Source: Marisa cornuarietis | Lineage: Eukaryota > Mollusca > Gastropoda > Architaenioglossa > Ampullariidae | DNA: 64,000 nt | Reading direction: 5' to 3' | Assembly (NCBI GenBank): GCA_004794655.1 | Contig: SMMW01000025.1 | Coordinates: 5,243,001 to 5,307,000 of the forward strand | Shown: positions 30,720 to 44,100 of the stretch, one piece after another | Position numbering within the stretch: position 1 is the first letter of the stretch | Layout of the letters: the number at the start of each line of letters is the position of its first letter | Notes under the pieces: model-generated | What the model saw: the letters and a program-made list of their open reading frames with translations, nothing else | What the model was told of the DNA's origin: nothing | Databases searched by the model: none | Made by a program: the position numbers and the translations under genes

Positions 30720-33700
30720 TTATTAGCTGCTTCGTTTATCAACGTGCTCCCTCAAACGACACGTGTCAGTCAAAGTACGGATTATTGAATGATGGAAGAC
30801 GTCTTATATAGAGACATATCGCGCTTCTTGTAGACCTTTAAATGTTATATATATATATATATATATAAAATGCGATGTTAGTAGACGTATAAATATATAT
30901 ACTCCTATTGATAGACATATATAAATAAATCTCAAAAACGAAAATGGGTATTCGCACATATTTTCGGAGATAGTATCTTGCTCTCAGCTATATAGTCTCA
31001 TTAAAAAAATATCTCAATAGATCTGTGACTCCCTAAGTGTTTGAGTGTTTCCATTGCTCATCCCACTAGACCTGCAACTCACTCGAGTGTTCTCATAGTT
31101 CACTCAAAGTTTGTACTAACGTAAACAAATGTGTTTTGTTTTTGCTTTTTTTCTAATCTGCTGTCGCCTTCGATGCTTTTGCCAATCCCCGTCACGTGGA
31201 CTGGCTGATGCACTGAAGGCCACATTGGGCGGCTGCCCAAACTAGGGATGATGGAGTATTCCCAGTGCTAGTGATGACTGAGTATCCCCGATGTGAAGAT
31301 AGCACCTAAAAGATATACCAGCCACGCAGTATGTCAACATTTATCACAAAACCCTATCACCAAGAATAAGAGGCCACCTGCTAAGGTGTGAGGGCGATTC
31401 TGTTTTGTCAGTCTTTATAATGATATCAAATACAAGAGGATCTGTTGCGTCCGGGATTATTGTGCTACCGACATGATGAACTTGTCCGTCAACTTTGGGC
31501 TTGTCAGTAATTTTACTTCCATGCCCTAATGGTTAGCTGGTCTTTATTAAGGACACCATTCCCATCTGTCTTACAACCGTTCCTGTTTACGCCTGAATAA
31601 CTCTAAATCTACATGGTTTACTAGCCTCAGATGGACTGATGACGTGGAGGGCGGAGCCAAACTCTCTTTCCGCCCTTCTCTGCTCACTGGCAAGAACAAA
31701 CTACAAACTCGCGGTCATCTGCTTGGAGGTCGAGCGTGCTATCCACATCCGGGGCTTTCTGTGGCTTCCATTACGTTTACATGTTTTTATAGCACAGTAC
31801 CATCTTACATCGGTATTCCTAAAACGTCTACACCTTACCTCAGTATTCATGTAACGTCAGGGTCACATCAGTATTATGTAAAATAAATTATGGAAACAGT
31901 TCACATAATTATTTTTATGATAAAATCTACGTCAGTAATCAACACGTCTAATTTAAATCATTTTTTTCTAATGTCTACAGAACGTTATTATTTCTATAAA
32001 GTATACTGGACTGTCATGAAACTTCTTATTACATCAGTAATTTGATATGGACTATTAGACAACACACTGTGCAGTCTACAGCTGCTCGCTGTTAACTGTA
32101 TCTGCTATTTAATTTGTACCCTTAGTTCTATCTCTCTTTCTTGCGTAATCACAGAATAAATAGCATGTCTATATACATACCTTTATACATAGAGGAATAT
32201 TAATATAGTATTGATTGCCTTTACGGAGGCAACTATGTCAGTTCCGCACAAACTGTTATTTATGACAGTATTATGGCTGTCCATATTATGGACGCACGCA
32301 AGAAGAATTTTTATTTTCGTTTCAGCATTCTCTAAAGTCATTAACAACTTTAATAAGAAACTGTAATCTTTTGACAGGTGTATCCAGAGAAACCATCAGC
32401 AACTTTAATAGAAAACTGCAATCTGTTGACAGGTGTATGCAGGGAAATCGTGCAGATCTGTGACCAACAGGACACCTGACGGAAGTTTCAGCCTGGCACT
32501 AGTAGAGATCCAGATGCTCCGTCTGCCCTTATATACGAGCTATTTATGATGCCCCCTAAGTCCGTGTGAGTGACAGGACTGACAACGCCCTCTGATTAAG
32601 CACGTGTGGCTGAGAAAGGTGCGCCATTTTGATATGCTCCTTCAAGGTTGTCAGTCACATCAAGCATTGCGTGTATCTAGGTAATAGACTTTCCCAATAT
32701 CAAAGACTTCACAGTTGGGGGATGAAGTCTCTGTACGTGCGCTTGTGCATGAGCGCGTGCGTGCGTCCTTGCGTGTGTGTGGGGGGGGGGGAAGAAGAGG
32801 GGGAGGAAGAGAGAGAGACCTACATTAGTACACAGTGTACATGAGTCATTATCACTGGAGTGTTTTTTTGTTTGTTTGTTTTATTTTTTACTTAGATGAT
32901 GGGAGGTCCTTTACTGTTTCTTACTAAACCACGACCACTTTGTACATTTTTTAATTAAACCGTTTATTACTACCTTCAGAATGTTACTTGTATGTGTCGG
33001 TCGGTATATTTAAACTTTTCAGTTATACGTTTTCAGACATACTGCTTGAGCAGCATCGTACACGTGGATTTAATGACAAGACTGTAAGAATGAACTGGCC
33101 CTAAAACACTCGTGTAGCCACTGCACCGTAAAAGAAGAAAGAGCTGACACATTCATTGTCTCCGCATAGGAAAATTACCCCGTGTTTCAAATAATACAGA
33201 AGTGAATTCTAAATCTCATAATTTCTAGGCGACTTATTTGACTAACAAAAACGAAATAAGGTAGTAATGAAATTATTAATTCAAAACTATGCTTTTTTTA
33301 AAAGAGTAAATCAAAATTTGAAATTGTCAAGTTGTACGATCCCCGAAATTCGCTTAGTCGAGGATTGATTGACTGAGAGAGACTAGACTAGAGAAGCTGA
33401 AGCGAGATGTTATATAGTGATGATCAGAGTTGATAAAGTGAATGAAATATCAGATAATTAGAATATGTTGCTCAAGTGAACGGAAGTAATGATTATGAGT
33501 CGTTTTCGAACGCTTTTCTAACGCCTGGACCCTGGAGACAGAATCACAATATTTGCATCTCAATAACGGTAACGTGGGGGGGGGGGTGAGTGGTGAGGAG
33601 TTAATATCTTATAGCGAGTCAGTGGCTTATAATGTCTACAGTCAATTCTTGTGCAGGTGCCACAAGCCGAGAAAAAACAGCGTGCTAGAGACGAGATCTC

Positions 33701-33720
33701 GACTCAGACACAGTTCATTA
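30720..33720. other. Intergenic DNA, no gene recognised
   Basis: It holds TA tracts near 30850, a duplicated block of about 60 bp at 32340-32450 (AACTTTAATAAGAAACTGTA + ATCTTTTGACAGGTGTAT, twice), poly-G runs at 32779-32790 and 33577-33586, and no supported exon. Confidence 0.4.
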
Positions 33721-33729
33721 GCCTCGATA

Positions 33730-33957
33730 ACACAGTGACACCCTCAATGACACTGTGAGATCCTCGGTGACACTTTGAGACCCTCGATGACACAGTGAGA
33801 CCCTCAACGGTACTGTGAGACCATCAATGACACTGTGCGACACTCGATGACACAGTGAGACCCTCAACGGTACTGTGAGACCCTCAATGACACTGTGAGA
33901 CCCTCAACGGCACTGTGAGACCCTCAATGACACTGCGAGACCCTGTCACGAAGTACG
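33730..33957. repeat. 21-bp minisatellite, about 11 copies
   Basis: The unit TGACACTGTGAGACCCTCAA alternates with variants ACGGTACTGTGAGACCCTCA and TGACACAGTGAGACCCTCGA. Higher-order alternation of two unit types is visible. Confidence 0.92.
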
Positions 33958-33959
33958 TC

Positions 33960-36030
33960 CCGCCCAATCCCGCTACTCGTGCACTTCAAAGGCTCGATGG
34001 CTGATCAGCCAACAAATGTATCGCGTTTTTAAATTAAGAATTGGCGATCAAGAGCTTAGAGAAAGAGTTCATAAACGAGACAGGCTAAGCCCCTTGCGAC
34101 CATGTTTACGTGTACTGGCTACCGTTGCCATACATCGCCCTGGAAAATAGATATGTTCATCGGTGACAACAACAAACACCAATACATCGGTAAGGTTGTT
34201 TACCGGTGGTCACAACAGACGTAGGATGTAGAAGATGGCTTCGTGTACCTAGTGGAAGTGTCAACAAAACAGCCGGAGGAACAAGCGTGTGCACAATGCA
34301 TGCGCAAACAGCGTAGACAGGCAGCGATGGGGTCGCGGGGGGGTGGGTGGGTGGGGCTTTTCTCGTGTCTGTGCTAGTGACAACCTCCATAAATAATTCT
34401 CTGTAGTGAAGGATCCCCTCCCCCTCCCTGTTAAACTCTGTTAACCTACTCGCGCTGTCGCGCTCGTTGCTGTCGTCTGTCACGCTAACACGTCTGTCAC
34501 CTCGCGGTTGTCAGGCATGGCCACGTCCCGTCATGGCTGAGACAGGGTGGGGCTCGCTCTCGTTTACTTTCGCGTTGGCTAAAGAAAGGACGACATCGGT
34601 CAACAAACTAAGTTAAAAGCCAGACCGTGATGAACGACACCTCTCAAGCGACCTGTGACCCCTCCATTCAGCTGCGGGTGTGTCCATCCCTCTATGTATT
34701 TTATAAACGCTATCTTTCTTTCTAGCAAAAATCCGTTTCTCGGATAGGAATGAGGATAGTTTTTCATTGGATAACGAGGATTTCCATTTACTTGTGCTTA
34801 TCTTTTTAAGTCTTTTCTCCCTACCAGGTTAAGAAAGGTACATATATGCATGCCTACCTACAGATAGATTACTTCTTCTCGCAAGAGTGAGATACAGAGA
34901 GAGAGAGAGAAAGAGCAAAAGAAACCTGTTGGGCTGTACAAGTCTGAACATCACTAGCGCCTTGTTACAGAGAAGAACACTAAAGGGCTAGTTCCTTCTC
35001 TTTTGTTTCACGAGATTCTATATAAAAGGACCTTCATGAACTTGGAAGATGTCAATGTTAAAATATAATCAGGGACGTCTTCCATTGCATGAACATTATT
35101 TAACTGCCATGCCGTACAACATCGTTGAATCAAGCTGTCTTACGTTATTTGTGTGGAAAAGCATTATGTTTTATTCGATGTTTTGTGTCTCATGCATATT
35201 ATTTACCTCATTTACTGAAGGTCGGATTTCTGTTTTATATTCTGCTGAATATAGGCCTCCGTTACATAGAGGTAAATTTTTTTACAAGATTAGGTTTAAG
35301 ATTTACCTCTAAAGAAGGAGTTTTACTTATTGACTCATGGTCTGGAAAAACTTTCTTGCTCAATAAGACAAATAATACACTAAAATCGAGTGTTGATGGT
35401 AACAATAATCATGTGACAGATTTCAAAATCGATAGATGTTTTGTTATGCCTCAATAATCTAAAGATATGGCTTGTAGTGTATCTTGATAAAATGTGGCGT
35501 TCAATTTTCAACGCAGCTCTGAAAAAATGGTTTATGAAAGTTAATAAGTAAGAAGTACGAAAGACAAAATAACTGAACAGAGAAAAAGAAGTTTGAACAT
35601 TGACAAATGCTCAAACATACTGTATGATAAATCAAGTACAAAATACATTCTTGAAAATACAATACAAACCAAGAGAACACACAGCAGCAAATGGAGTGAA
35701 AGGATTTACATCTCCCCCTCGTCCTTCCCCCCAAAAAAACCTTCTGTAGAGTGAACTTATTAATGTACGACATTTGGAATTATACATTTTTAACACGATT
35801 TCCCCCCCCCCACTTTTAAGCTTTATGATAATAGAGACGTTAAAGATGATCAGTGCGCTCAGAGGGATGTTCAGAACTCACGTTAATCACACCATATGCT
35901 GTGTCTATATATAAATATTCTGTATTGTCCACCTCTTTCCTGTATATTCTTCAAGTCACCAAAAACGGCAAAACCATAAAGGTGACGTCAAGTGGCTTTG
36001 AATATAGAACCTAAGGACAGGCGTGAGCAC
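33960..36030. other. Intergenic DNA, no gene recognised
   Basis: A CpG-richer patch at 34440-34570 and a minus-strand frame of 108 codons at 34157-34483 were examined; no motif, ATG or splice support was found. Overlapping plus-strand frames at 35049-35457 are unsupported. Confidence 0.4.
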
Positions 36031-36032
36031 TT

Positions 36033-36033
36033 G

Positions 36034-36120
<87 letters not shown>
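36033..36120. repeat. (TAA)n microsatellite at a possible retroposon tail
   Basis: About 29 trinucleotides. The adjoining AGAAGTTCGCTTGTATAACG + CCTTATTCCC, read on the minus strand, resembles the GGCGTTATACAAGC-plus-trinucleotide end of invertebrate retroposons, so the repeat may be the 3' tail of a minus-strand copy. Confidence 0.75.
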
Positions 36121-36121
<1 letters not shown>

Positions 36122-36129
36122 GAAGTTCG

Positions 36130-39100
36130 CTTGTATAACGCCTTATTCCCTTATTCGTTAGACAGACAACACCAAGCACTCTGTAAGTGATCCACAGCTA
36201 CTGGCTTCTCTGTCTCATGAATAAAAAAACCGCCCAAAAAATAAAATAATAAGCCAGCAAGCAATACTGCTGACAATAGCTTCAGCAACGGGACCCACAC
36301 TCCTTGAATCTTTCAATGCATAGAATGTTTATAGACAGCACTTAGCAATACACGATATAACTTAGAGTGAACTTATTAATGTACGACAAATGTGCTTGAT
36401 GGCCATCCATCATCATGGGCGCAAGGCAGTAAGCCTTAGACTTCAGCAAGACTTTGGCGACAGCAAGGATCTGGCTACAGCTCGGCTCGGGTACATCAAA
36501 GATAAGGCTAGGGCTGCAGCTTGGCCCAAGTTACAGAAAACTCGAGTTACATCTACAGCAAGGCTTTGGCTATAGCTACAGCAACTGAGGCTAAATTGCT
36601 ACACGTACTACACCAACACCTGTAAGGTTGACGAAGGACAATCAGTAATATTAATTGTGTCACGCCAAGATTTCCTGAGGACATTGTTTTCGTCACAATC
36701 GACCATTACACTTCTATACTAACTATAACAAACGCCTTTTATCAACGTTTTCATTGATGTTAAATATGCATAGCGCCAAATAATACATTGAGGTAGCCAA
36801 TAGTATTACTTTATTAGTGGCAGTAGAAAGCAGAACAGATTTTTTTTAAGAATTTTAAAATTTCAGACATAAAAATATCACATAAAAGGATCTGATTTTA
36901 TGGAAATTATTCAACGTAGATCACACAAAGGTATCTAAATTTCTCACGGTAAACTTTGGATAGCCAGTCCCGAAAGACATAAAAAATCTGTCAAGTCGAC
37001 TGAAAGTTTTAGTACTAAGTGTCGTCATAAAAAATCTCAGGTCGACTGAAAGCTTAAGTGCAGTTGATGCCATGAAAACCTATTAGTTGAAGGTTTCAGT
37101 CACAAGTGTAAGTGAGCAGTACGGTTCCTTCTGGATAGTTCCGTCACACAGACACCTCAGCAAGCGCTGACAGCTGTTTATATACCCGCCTAAATATAGC
37201 CACCTGTTTTGATTATTGGGCGCTAAGCCCCAAAAAGCCACACCTTACCCCTAAACGACTTCAACTGAATATATCTAGCCGTCTAAAAGGGCACCCGTAA
37301 TGATCAACAGTACCGGGATCTTTCTAAGTATCTCAGAACCGTTTTTTGTTAACTCCGCCAATCATCATACTCATCAGTTCTTGTTCTTCGTCTTCTTTTT
37401 CGTTGTCATACAGTAAATCTTTGTTCTGCGGCACACCCAGCTCAAGAAGCGGGGTTGAAAACTGCTGGCTGCTGAAATCTGATAACCTGCATTTTGGGAA
37501 CTATTCCCGTGTCCGAAACATGTCGCACGTGAATGTCAAGGGGATGGGTACCTGGCGTCTGCAGGACACGCGAGCCAGGAATTTGCACTCAGTTCACCAC
37601 AGCATTAGCCGTTAAACATCTCTTTCTAACATCACACGTGCGGAAATCCGGGTGCACTTCAGGATGTAGATACCCCGTACTTCTTTCCATCATCAATGTC
37701 TGGGTTAGCTTAAGGGTTCAAGCGGAATGAGATACATTCAAGAGAGAACATTTCTTTTTCCTCCTTTATCTCAAGAGAATCCATACTCATGCTTACAACA
37801 AACAAAACAAAAATTAAATTAAATTACAAAAAGTCAAGTGACACCAGAGCAAGAAAGTGTCTTGTGTCATAGCATGTCACTAATGCAAGTATTTCAAAAA
37901 CTTGCTTGCTTCTAGAACTGCATCTACAATTTGTGTGACTTATTGTGGTGTTGGCTAGTGACCTACAGCTGTGGGGCCTGACGATTACCAAACCCTAACA
38001 GTTCCTTGCCAACGTTGACGTGTTTATGGACACAGATTTACAGTTCGATGTTTCTCACTTGGCAAACACACACTGGACTGGGGAAATGCCTTCACTAAGC
38101 ACTGGGGATCACTATGGTCTACATCTATGTCTGTATCTATGCACGTGCCTGTGTGTATTTGTAGGTAAATATATACAAATCAATATAACCTAGGAGTGGT
38201 AAAGTATAAACTTATCATCTCTTATCTAGATAATGACCAGGAACGGAATATCAGTATGCCACCATCAACCTATTTACTCACATATCCACCCACCCACACA
38301 TCCACCTACCCACTCACCTACATACTACACCTATACCGACCTACCCACCCACCCACTCCCACCTCTCTCTCTCTTTCTCTCTCAAACAAACAAACAAACA
38401 AACACACTGACACGCATTTCATTCACTTACATATAAAAGTGTGTAAGACAAGAGACATATTAAATAATGTGTCCGGGTGATTACACGACACGAAGATCCG
38501 GAGACAACATCAACATGCGCCCACCTCTGTCCCCAAACCTAGTGTCGAACTACACACGAAGGGTAACACAGTGACTCAGCACCTGCTATTGTCTTTGTGA
38601 CCTAAACAGTGTAGGACAACTACATTGTGCAATTAGGACATTATGCTCGCTTTTGCTTCTTTAAACCACATATGTGTCTCCCAGAATCGCTAGTATCTCA
38701 TTTGTAATTTCTCATTACTAATGATCGCATTTCTCTACCTAACCACACATTTGCCCAAGAGCGGCCGACAAGCCACTAGCAAATAATTCATCTATTGCAA
38801 ATAAAATACATACAGTATCACAATTTTCGTTAATATAGAAAAAGTCCTCAAAAATATACGATTTTTCTAAAAACATTGTTTATTTGTTTGTTTGTTTGTG
38901 TGTGTGTGTGTGTGTGTGTTTAAGTCGCTATTACACTATAACCAGATATAACTGACAATTAATTTTCCACCGGTGTAAAGTGTACAAAACCTGTTGTTAC
39001 GGACTAACAGTAAAATCAGGTGCATTACTAAGATGTGTCTTGTTTGCTGTGGCTTGAAGGGATTACTTTTTGTCTTTCTTTTGGGTCATGTCCCTGAATC

Positions 39101-39490
39101 TACTTCGATGCTAGTGTTTCCTGTTGCTTTTTCACTTTTGCTGCGTGATGTACATATGTTTTAATTGTGATATCTGTTGTTTCCACCTAAAGACCACTTC
39201 TTCCACTAACAATCTCTGCAGCCTATTATAATTGTTCGTCTGGTCGGTCTTGTCCGAATTTTTTTTTTTCGCTGTATGGTTTCTTGCCTCCATTTCTCTG
39301 CAATAAACTTGTTATTTCTGGTCCACAGACGTGTGTTTCGTCTCTACAGTGTCCGCTACATATTTAGAATTTGAACCTGCGCGTATAGGACGTCGACTGA
39401 ACTCCCGATGAGAAGTGTGTTCTGCCAACGGGCGTGAGACAAACCCTTGAGTCTGCCAGTGGCTCAGGAAGATACTAGGCTTGAGAGGGA
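36130..39490. other. Intergenic DNA, no gene recognised
   Basis: It contains a degenerate CAGCAAGGCTTTGGCTACAG-like repeat at 36420-36590, a CCCACC/CTCTCT/CAAA low-complexity run at 38280-38405 and TTTG/GT microsatellites at 38880-38920. No supported exon. Confidence 0.4.
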
Positions 39491-39494
39491 AAGA

Positions 39495-39720
39495 ATTCAC
39501 TCTGACAGTCAAAGTTCACATTCTTGCCTCCTCAGTATCTTTTTGGAGGGGGTGGCTGCCCTCCATGCAATTTTTTGACTTCTTTGTAATAACTCATACT
39601 TCTTCGGCTCCAGAATTGACGACCTTGTGCCCCTAGCATTTATTATTATTATTATTATTTGTTGTTGTTTTTGTGTTGCTCTTTGATGCTGAAGAATGAC
39701 GCTATAGAAATCAACATTAC
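39495..39720 (+). repeat. Composite dispersed repeat: MITE-like part plus SINE-like tail, copy B
   Basis: 39500-39590 matches the interior of the repeat at 25877-26031 (TCTGACAGTCAA..GTTCACATTCTTGCCTCCTC). Immediately after it, 39600-39720 matches the SINE-like repeat at 4335-4486 (CCAGAATTGACGAC, CTAGCATTTAT, GCTATAGAAATCA). Confidence 0.6.
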
Positions 39721-39729
39721 CACTATTTG

Positions 39730-40680
39730 TAAAACGCTTTTAAAAATGGTAGATACAGCAACCCACAAGGAAAACAATTCTTGAAACAATTTAATTTCTG
39801 CCGCATTTCTCAAAGTTTATTCCTTTATTATTGTTATACATTTAGTTCAGTGTTGTGAGGTCTTTCATCTTGACAGGGTTTAATGTAAAGCAGATTTGTA
39901 CGACCTGTCAATTTGAAATCTCACTACTTATAAGTATTTGGGTGCATGTCTATTGGCATTCACCAGTGTTTGTGTAATAGATGATGTTAAGTTCATTTTG
40001 GTAGTGGCTGTTCAGTAATGGTTGACAAGACCAGTGAAAATTAACACGAATCTCACATCTTGTCCTTACACTGGTATGCACATTTTGGAAATATGTAACG
40101 TGACTTTAGCTGTCACATCTGGAGCACTTTCTTTTGGTAAAGTGAAATTTCAGGTTAAAACTAAACCACACTTGATAAGGATTTGCAAACTTTATGTGAA
40201 GCTACAGTTCCTGACAGCCATAGAGCTCTCTTGTACCTGGTACGTTCATGACGACGTGGCACACGTTATGTTTTTAAGTTTTGCTTCGAATACCACAGGA
40301 TACCACACATCTGATACCAATTTATAAATGATTGTCAGCATAGAAACATACGAAGAAAACCATATCATGTCTTGAAAATGGGCCCTTTGCCACAAAAGAC
40401 TGACTGATCCCACTCCAAAAAAGGCAATTGGTGCACCTGATGTGAAAAATAAAATTCCTTCCACTTCGCCTTCAATATCGGTATTTGTTGTTACATACGC
40501 TTGGCTGAGTATCTGCACCAAATACGTTTACCTGTTTTTGAATATGCTCAACCAGCTCGGTGAACTTTTTAAAAAGAAATCAAAGGACTGGAAAATTCTC
40601 ATGCCTATACACATAAGGAAAGACGGGGGTGTCTGCTGTTTGAAACTTGTCAGCTTGTTCAATTTTTTTCCTTATATCTG
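39730..40680. other. Possible gene interior or intergenic DNA
   Basis: Open frames of about 90-100 codons exist on both strands (40022-40327 plus; 40246-40521 minus), but neither has splice support. A minus-strand segment FTELVEHIQKQ at about 40550-40583 looks exon-like but does not meet the exon at 40689 in phase. Confidence 0.3.
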
Positions 40681-40688
40681 GCGCTCAC

Positions 40689-40810
40689 AAATGTTCTGAA
40701 AGCACTTTAGAATCGAACTTTCCTTCAAAGATATTTGCTTTTAGCATAGGTGCAGCATTCATTTCCAGCTGTTTGATACGGTCGGCCGACCACGCCTCAA
40801 GCTGCGACAT
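40689..40810 (-). CDS. Candidate first coding exon of an unrecognised gene
   Basis: The minus strand opens with ATG and reads MSQLEAWSADRIKQLEMNAA, then PMLKANIFEGKFDSKVLSEH, before the donor CATTT|GTGAGC in phase 2. Early codons are G/C-ending, and the stretch is richer in CpG than its flanks, as expected near a promoter. Composition suggests an amphipathic helical cytoplasmic protein; I cannot name a family. Downstream exons could not be placed. A possible non-coding first exon ends at AGTAGCAG|GTGAGT near 40930. A full-size LINE copy begins only about 300-350 bp upstream, in the opposite direction. Confidence 0.4.
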
Positions 40811-40973
40811 CGCCGCTATAGGCTATTCAGTTCGCTGGTTGTTGACGCGTTCGTGGCATTTCAGGGGAGGGACCAGGTCGCCCATGAAGTCACGGTATGA
40901 ATGCTCGCTCTTTCACAGACCTGCGAACTCACCTGCTACTCAAAGAATCGGCTCAGACGAACCGCTTTTTAAC

Positions 40974-41017
40974 TGACGTCATAGCTTCTATGGTCGCCGG
41001 TTGTTTTGATGACGTCA
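40974..41017 (-). promoter_or_regulatory. Two CRE octamers upstream of the candidate exon
   Basis: Perfect TGACGTCA palindromes occur at 40974-40981 and 41010-41017, about 165 and 200 nt upstream of the minus-strand ATG at 40810. Two in 44 bp within a CpG-richer patch suggests a CREB/ATF-type promoter. Confidence 0.45.
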
Positions 41018-41120
41018 GAGTGGTAAGCACAATGTTTACACGCAGCCCAACAGCTCAGTGCAACAACTGTTTTTCTATATCCTGTGCTCCTCTTAAAAGA
41101 AACGACTGGGGCATTAGTTT

Positions 41121-44100
41121 TTGCCACGTCGGAGCGCTAAAAACTACCCGGTTATCCCTGAGACAAACAACTTGTCCAAAAACGCCTTTGGGTGCCCGGT
41201 TAGTAAAAACAAGAAAACAAGTGGAGTGGCAATTCTATTTAATAACAATTTTGAATTTTCAGTTAAAAATGTTTATAGAGATAATGGAGGAAATTATATT
41301 ATAGCAGTGATAAAAACATTAGAAAAGGAGATTCTAATTTGTAATGTCTATGGACCAAACAAGGATAATCCAAATTTCTACTCTCAGCTAGAAGAGTGTG
41401 TGAGGCAATCAGGTATAGATAACATTGTGATTGGGGGTGATTGGAATACTGTTTTGAACTTTCAGCTAGATTGCCACAATTATAAACATAATAATAATAC
41501 TAGAGGGCAAAAACAAATTGATAAGATGATGACAAGCCTGGACCTGGTTGATATATGGCGTGAATTAAATCCAGAAGCACTAAGATATACTTGGCGTAGG
41601 AAAAGACCCTTACAACAAAGCAGATTAGACTTCTTTCTAATGTCAGATACACTCTCAGAACTTGTTGTGGATGCAGATATTTCCCCAGGATATCGAACTG
41701 ACCATTCTTTGATAACTCTATCATTAAGCAATAAACCAGAAGAAAGGAGATTTAATCTATGGAAGTTAAATTCATCTCACTTAAAAGATAAAAATTATCT
41801 AACGCAAATAAGTAACGTTATCAGAGAAGTTATAGAAGAATACTCAGCTCTCCCATATGAAAGAAATAATTTAGGAATGATTCCACTGATGGAGGTACAG
41901 TTTGTTGTATCTGATCAGACCCTTCTAGACACTATGTTAATGAAAATCAGAACAAAAACAATTGCCTTTGCAAGTGAGAAAAAGAAGAAAAATAAGGAAA
42001 AGGAAAAAATATTAGAAAAAATAATTACACAGCTGGAAGACAAGGGAAGGTTAAACGAAGAGGAAATTAACAAACTTGAAAAGAATAAAAATGAACTTAT
42101 TAATATAAGGGAAAAGAGAATGGAAGGTGTACTGATTCGCTCCAGGGCAAGGTGGATAGCAGAAGGAGAGAAAGTTAGTAAATATTTCTGCTCATTAGAA
42201 AAACGTAACTATGTAAGTAAACAAATTCGAAAATTACGAAAGCAAAATGGGGAAAGCATCACAAGACCTGATGAAATAAGAGCTGAGGTGCAAGCCTTCT
42301 TCTCTAATCTGTACTCGGAACGATCAGTACACAACTGCAACTTCGATGACATCAGACTGGACATACCAAAACTTACTGAACCTGAGCTAAATCTACTAGA
42401 AGGAATTATCACTCTAGAAGAAGCAGGTCAGGCTGTAAAAAATATGTCTAATGGTAAAAGCCCAGGAAGCGATGGATTTACTGTAGAGTTTTTCAAGGTT
42501 TTTTGGAAACAGCTTGGCCCTCTCATTGTTAGATCACTAAATGAAGGCTTGCAAAAAGGAGAGTTATCAGCTACACAAAAAGAAGGTGTTATTATATGTA
42601 TACCTAAAACAGATAAAGCTAGAGATCATATCAAAAACTGGAGACCAATCACTCTCTTAAATGTGATATATAAGATTGGGGCAGCATGCATTGCAAATAG
42701 AATGAAAAAAGTGTTACCATCTCTGATCCATGAGGATCAGTCCGGCTTCATCCGTGGAAGATATCTTGGGGATAACATTCGACTGATATATGATTTGATT
42801 GAACATTTAAGTATGACTAAACAGCCTGGTCTGCTAGTCTGCCTTGACTTTGAAAAAGCCTTCGATAGTATTAGCTGGAGTTTCATGCTTGATACTCTAC
42901 ACGTCTTTGGTTTCAGCCCCCTTTTCTGCAAATGGATCACCACCTTTTATACTAATATCAAATCAAGTGTGTCAGTGAATGGCACATTATCAGCATGGTT
43001 CCAAATAAGAAGAGGCTGCAGGCAGGGGGACCCCATCTCACCTTATTTATTCATCCTATGCGTAGAAATTCTAGCTATTATGATAAGGAAAAACAAATAT
43101 ATAAAAGGTATAAAAACCCACAACTCTGAAAGTAAAATTGTACAGTATGCAGATGATACAGAACTAACCTTGGAAGATGACAGACTGTCCTTTGAAGAAT
43201 CTATGCGCACATTAGACATGTTTGGAAAGATATCTGGATTAGTATTAAACACGGAAAAATCAAGTGCAATATGGCTGGGGAGCAAAAGAAATTCACCAGT
43301 TAAATTCTTACCACACTTACAGATGCAGTGGAATCCAGAAAAATTTAAAATTCTGGGCCTTTGGTTCACAAATAATTTAAAAGATTGTATAAAATTAAAC
43401 TACGATAGCAAGCTTGCTGAAATTAGAATGCTGTATAAAATATGGTTAAAGAGACAGTTAACTCCGTTAGGGAGAGTAGCAATACTTAAGTCATTAATCT
43501 TGTCAAAACTGGTACACCTGTGGCTACTGCTACCCAACCCTCCAGACTATATTATAAATGACTTACAGAAATCCATCTTTAAGTTTGTTTGGAATAGTAA
43601 AAATGATAAAATTAACAGAAAAATATCCACTAGAAATATTCATGCTGGGGGCATGGGCATACCTGATGTTAGAATTTATATGAATGCATTAAAACTATCA
43701 TGGCTGCGGAAAATTAAAAAAACCAACCACAGCTGGAAAAGAAATCTCATGTCAACACATAAAATAATAAATTATTTAGACAAACTAGGCCCTGCAGTAT
43801 GCCCCTTTATAAATGCAAACAGCTTCTGGACAGATGTATTAAAAGCGTACAGGATTTTTGGAGAGAATATAGTGTGCGAAAAACATGAAGAAATTTTGAA
43901 AGAACCTATCTTTTGTAATGACAGAATTAAGATTGAGAATAAGCCAATTCTATATAAGAGATGGGTGGAGAAAGATATATACTTAGTAAAACACTTAATG
44001 GATGAAAGAGGAAACTTTCTATCATACCAAGCTGTCAAGAATAAATATGATGTTAACATTAACTTCATCTCATTTACTGGTTGCATAAAGGCCATAAAGA

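Noticed and set aside
34157..34483. Minus-strand frame of 108 codons in a CpG-richer patch
   Set aside because: No ATG, no conserved motif, and a repetitive Cys/His-rich end; treated as chance.
38270..38405. Proline/threonine-rich frames
   Set aside because: Translation of CCCACC, CTCTCT and CAAA low-complexity DNA, not a protein.
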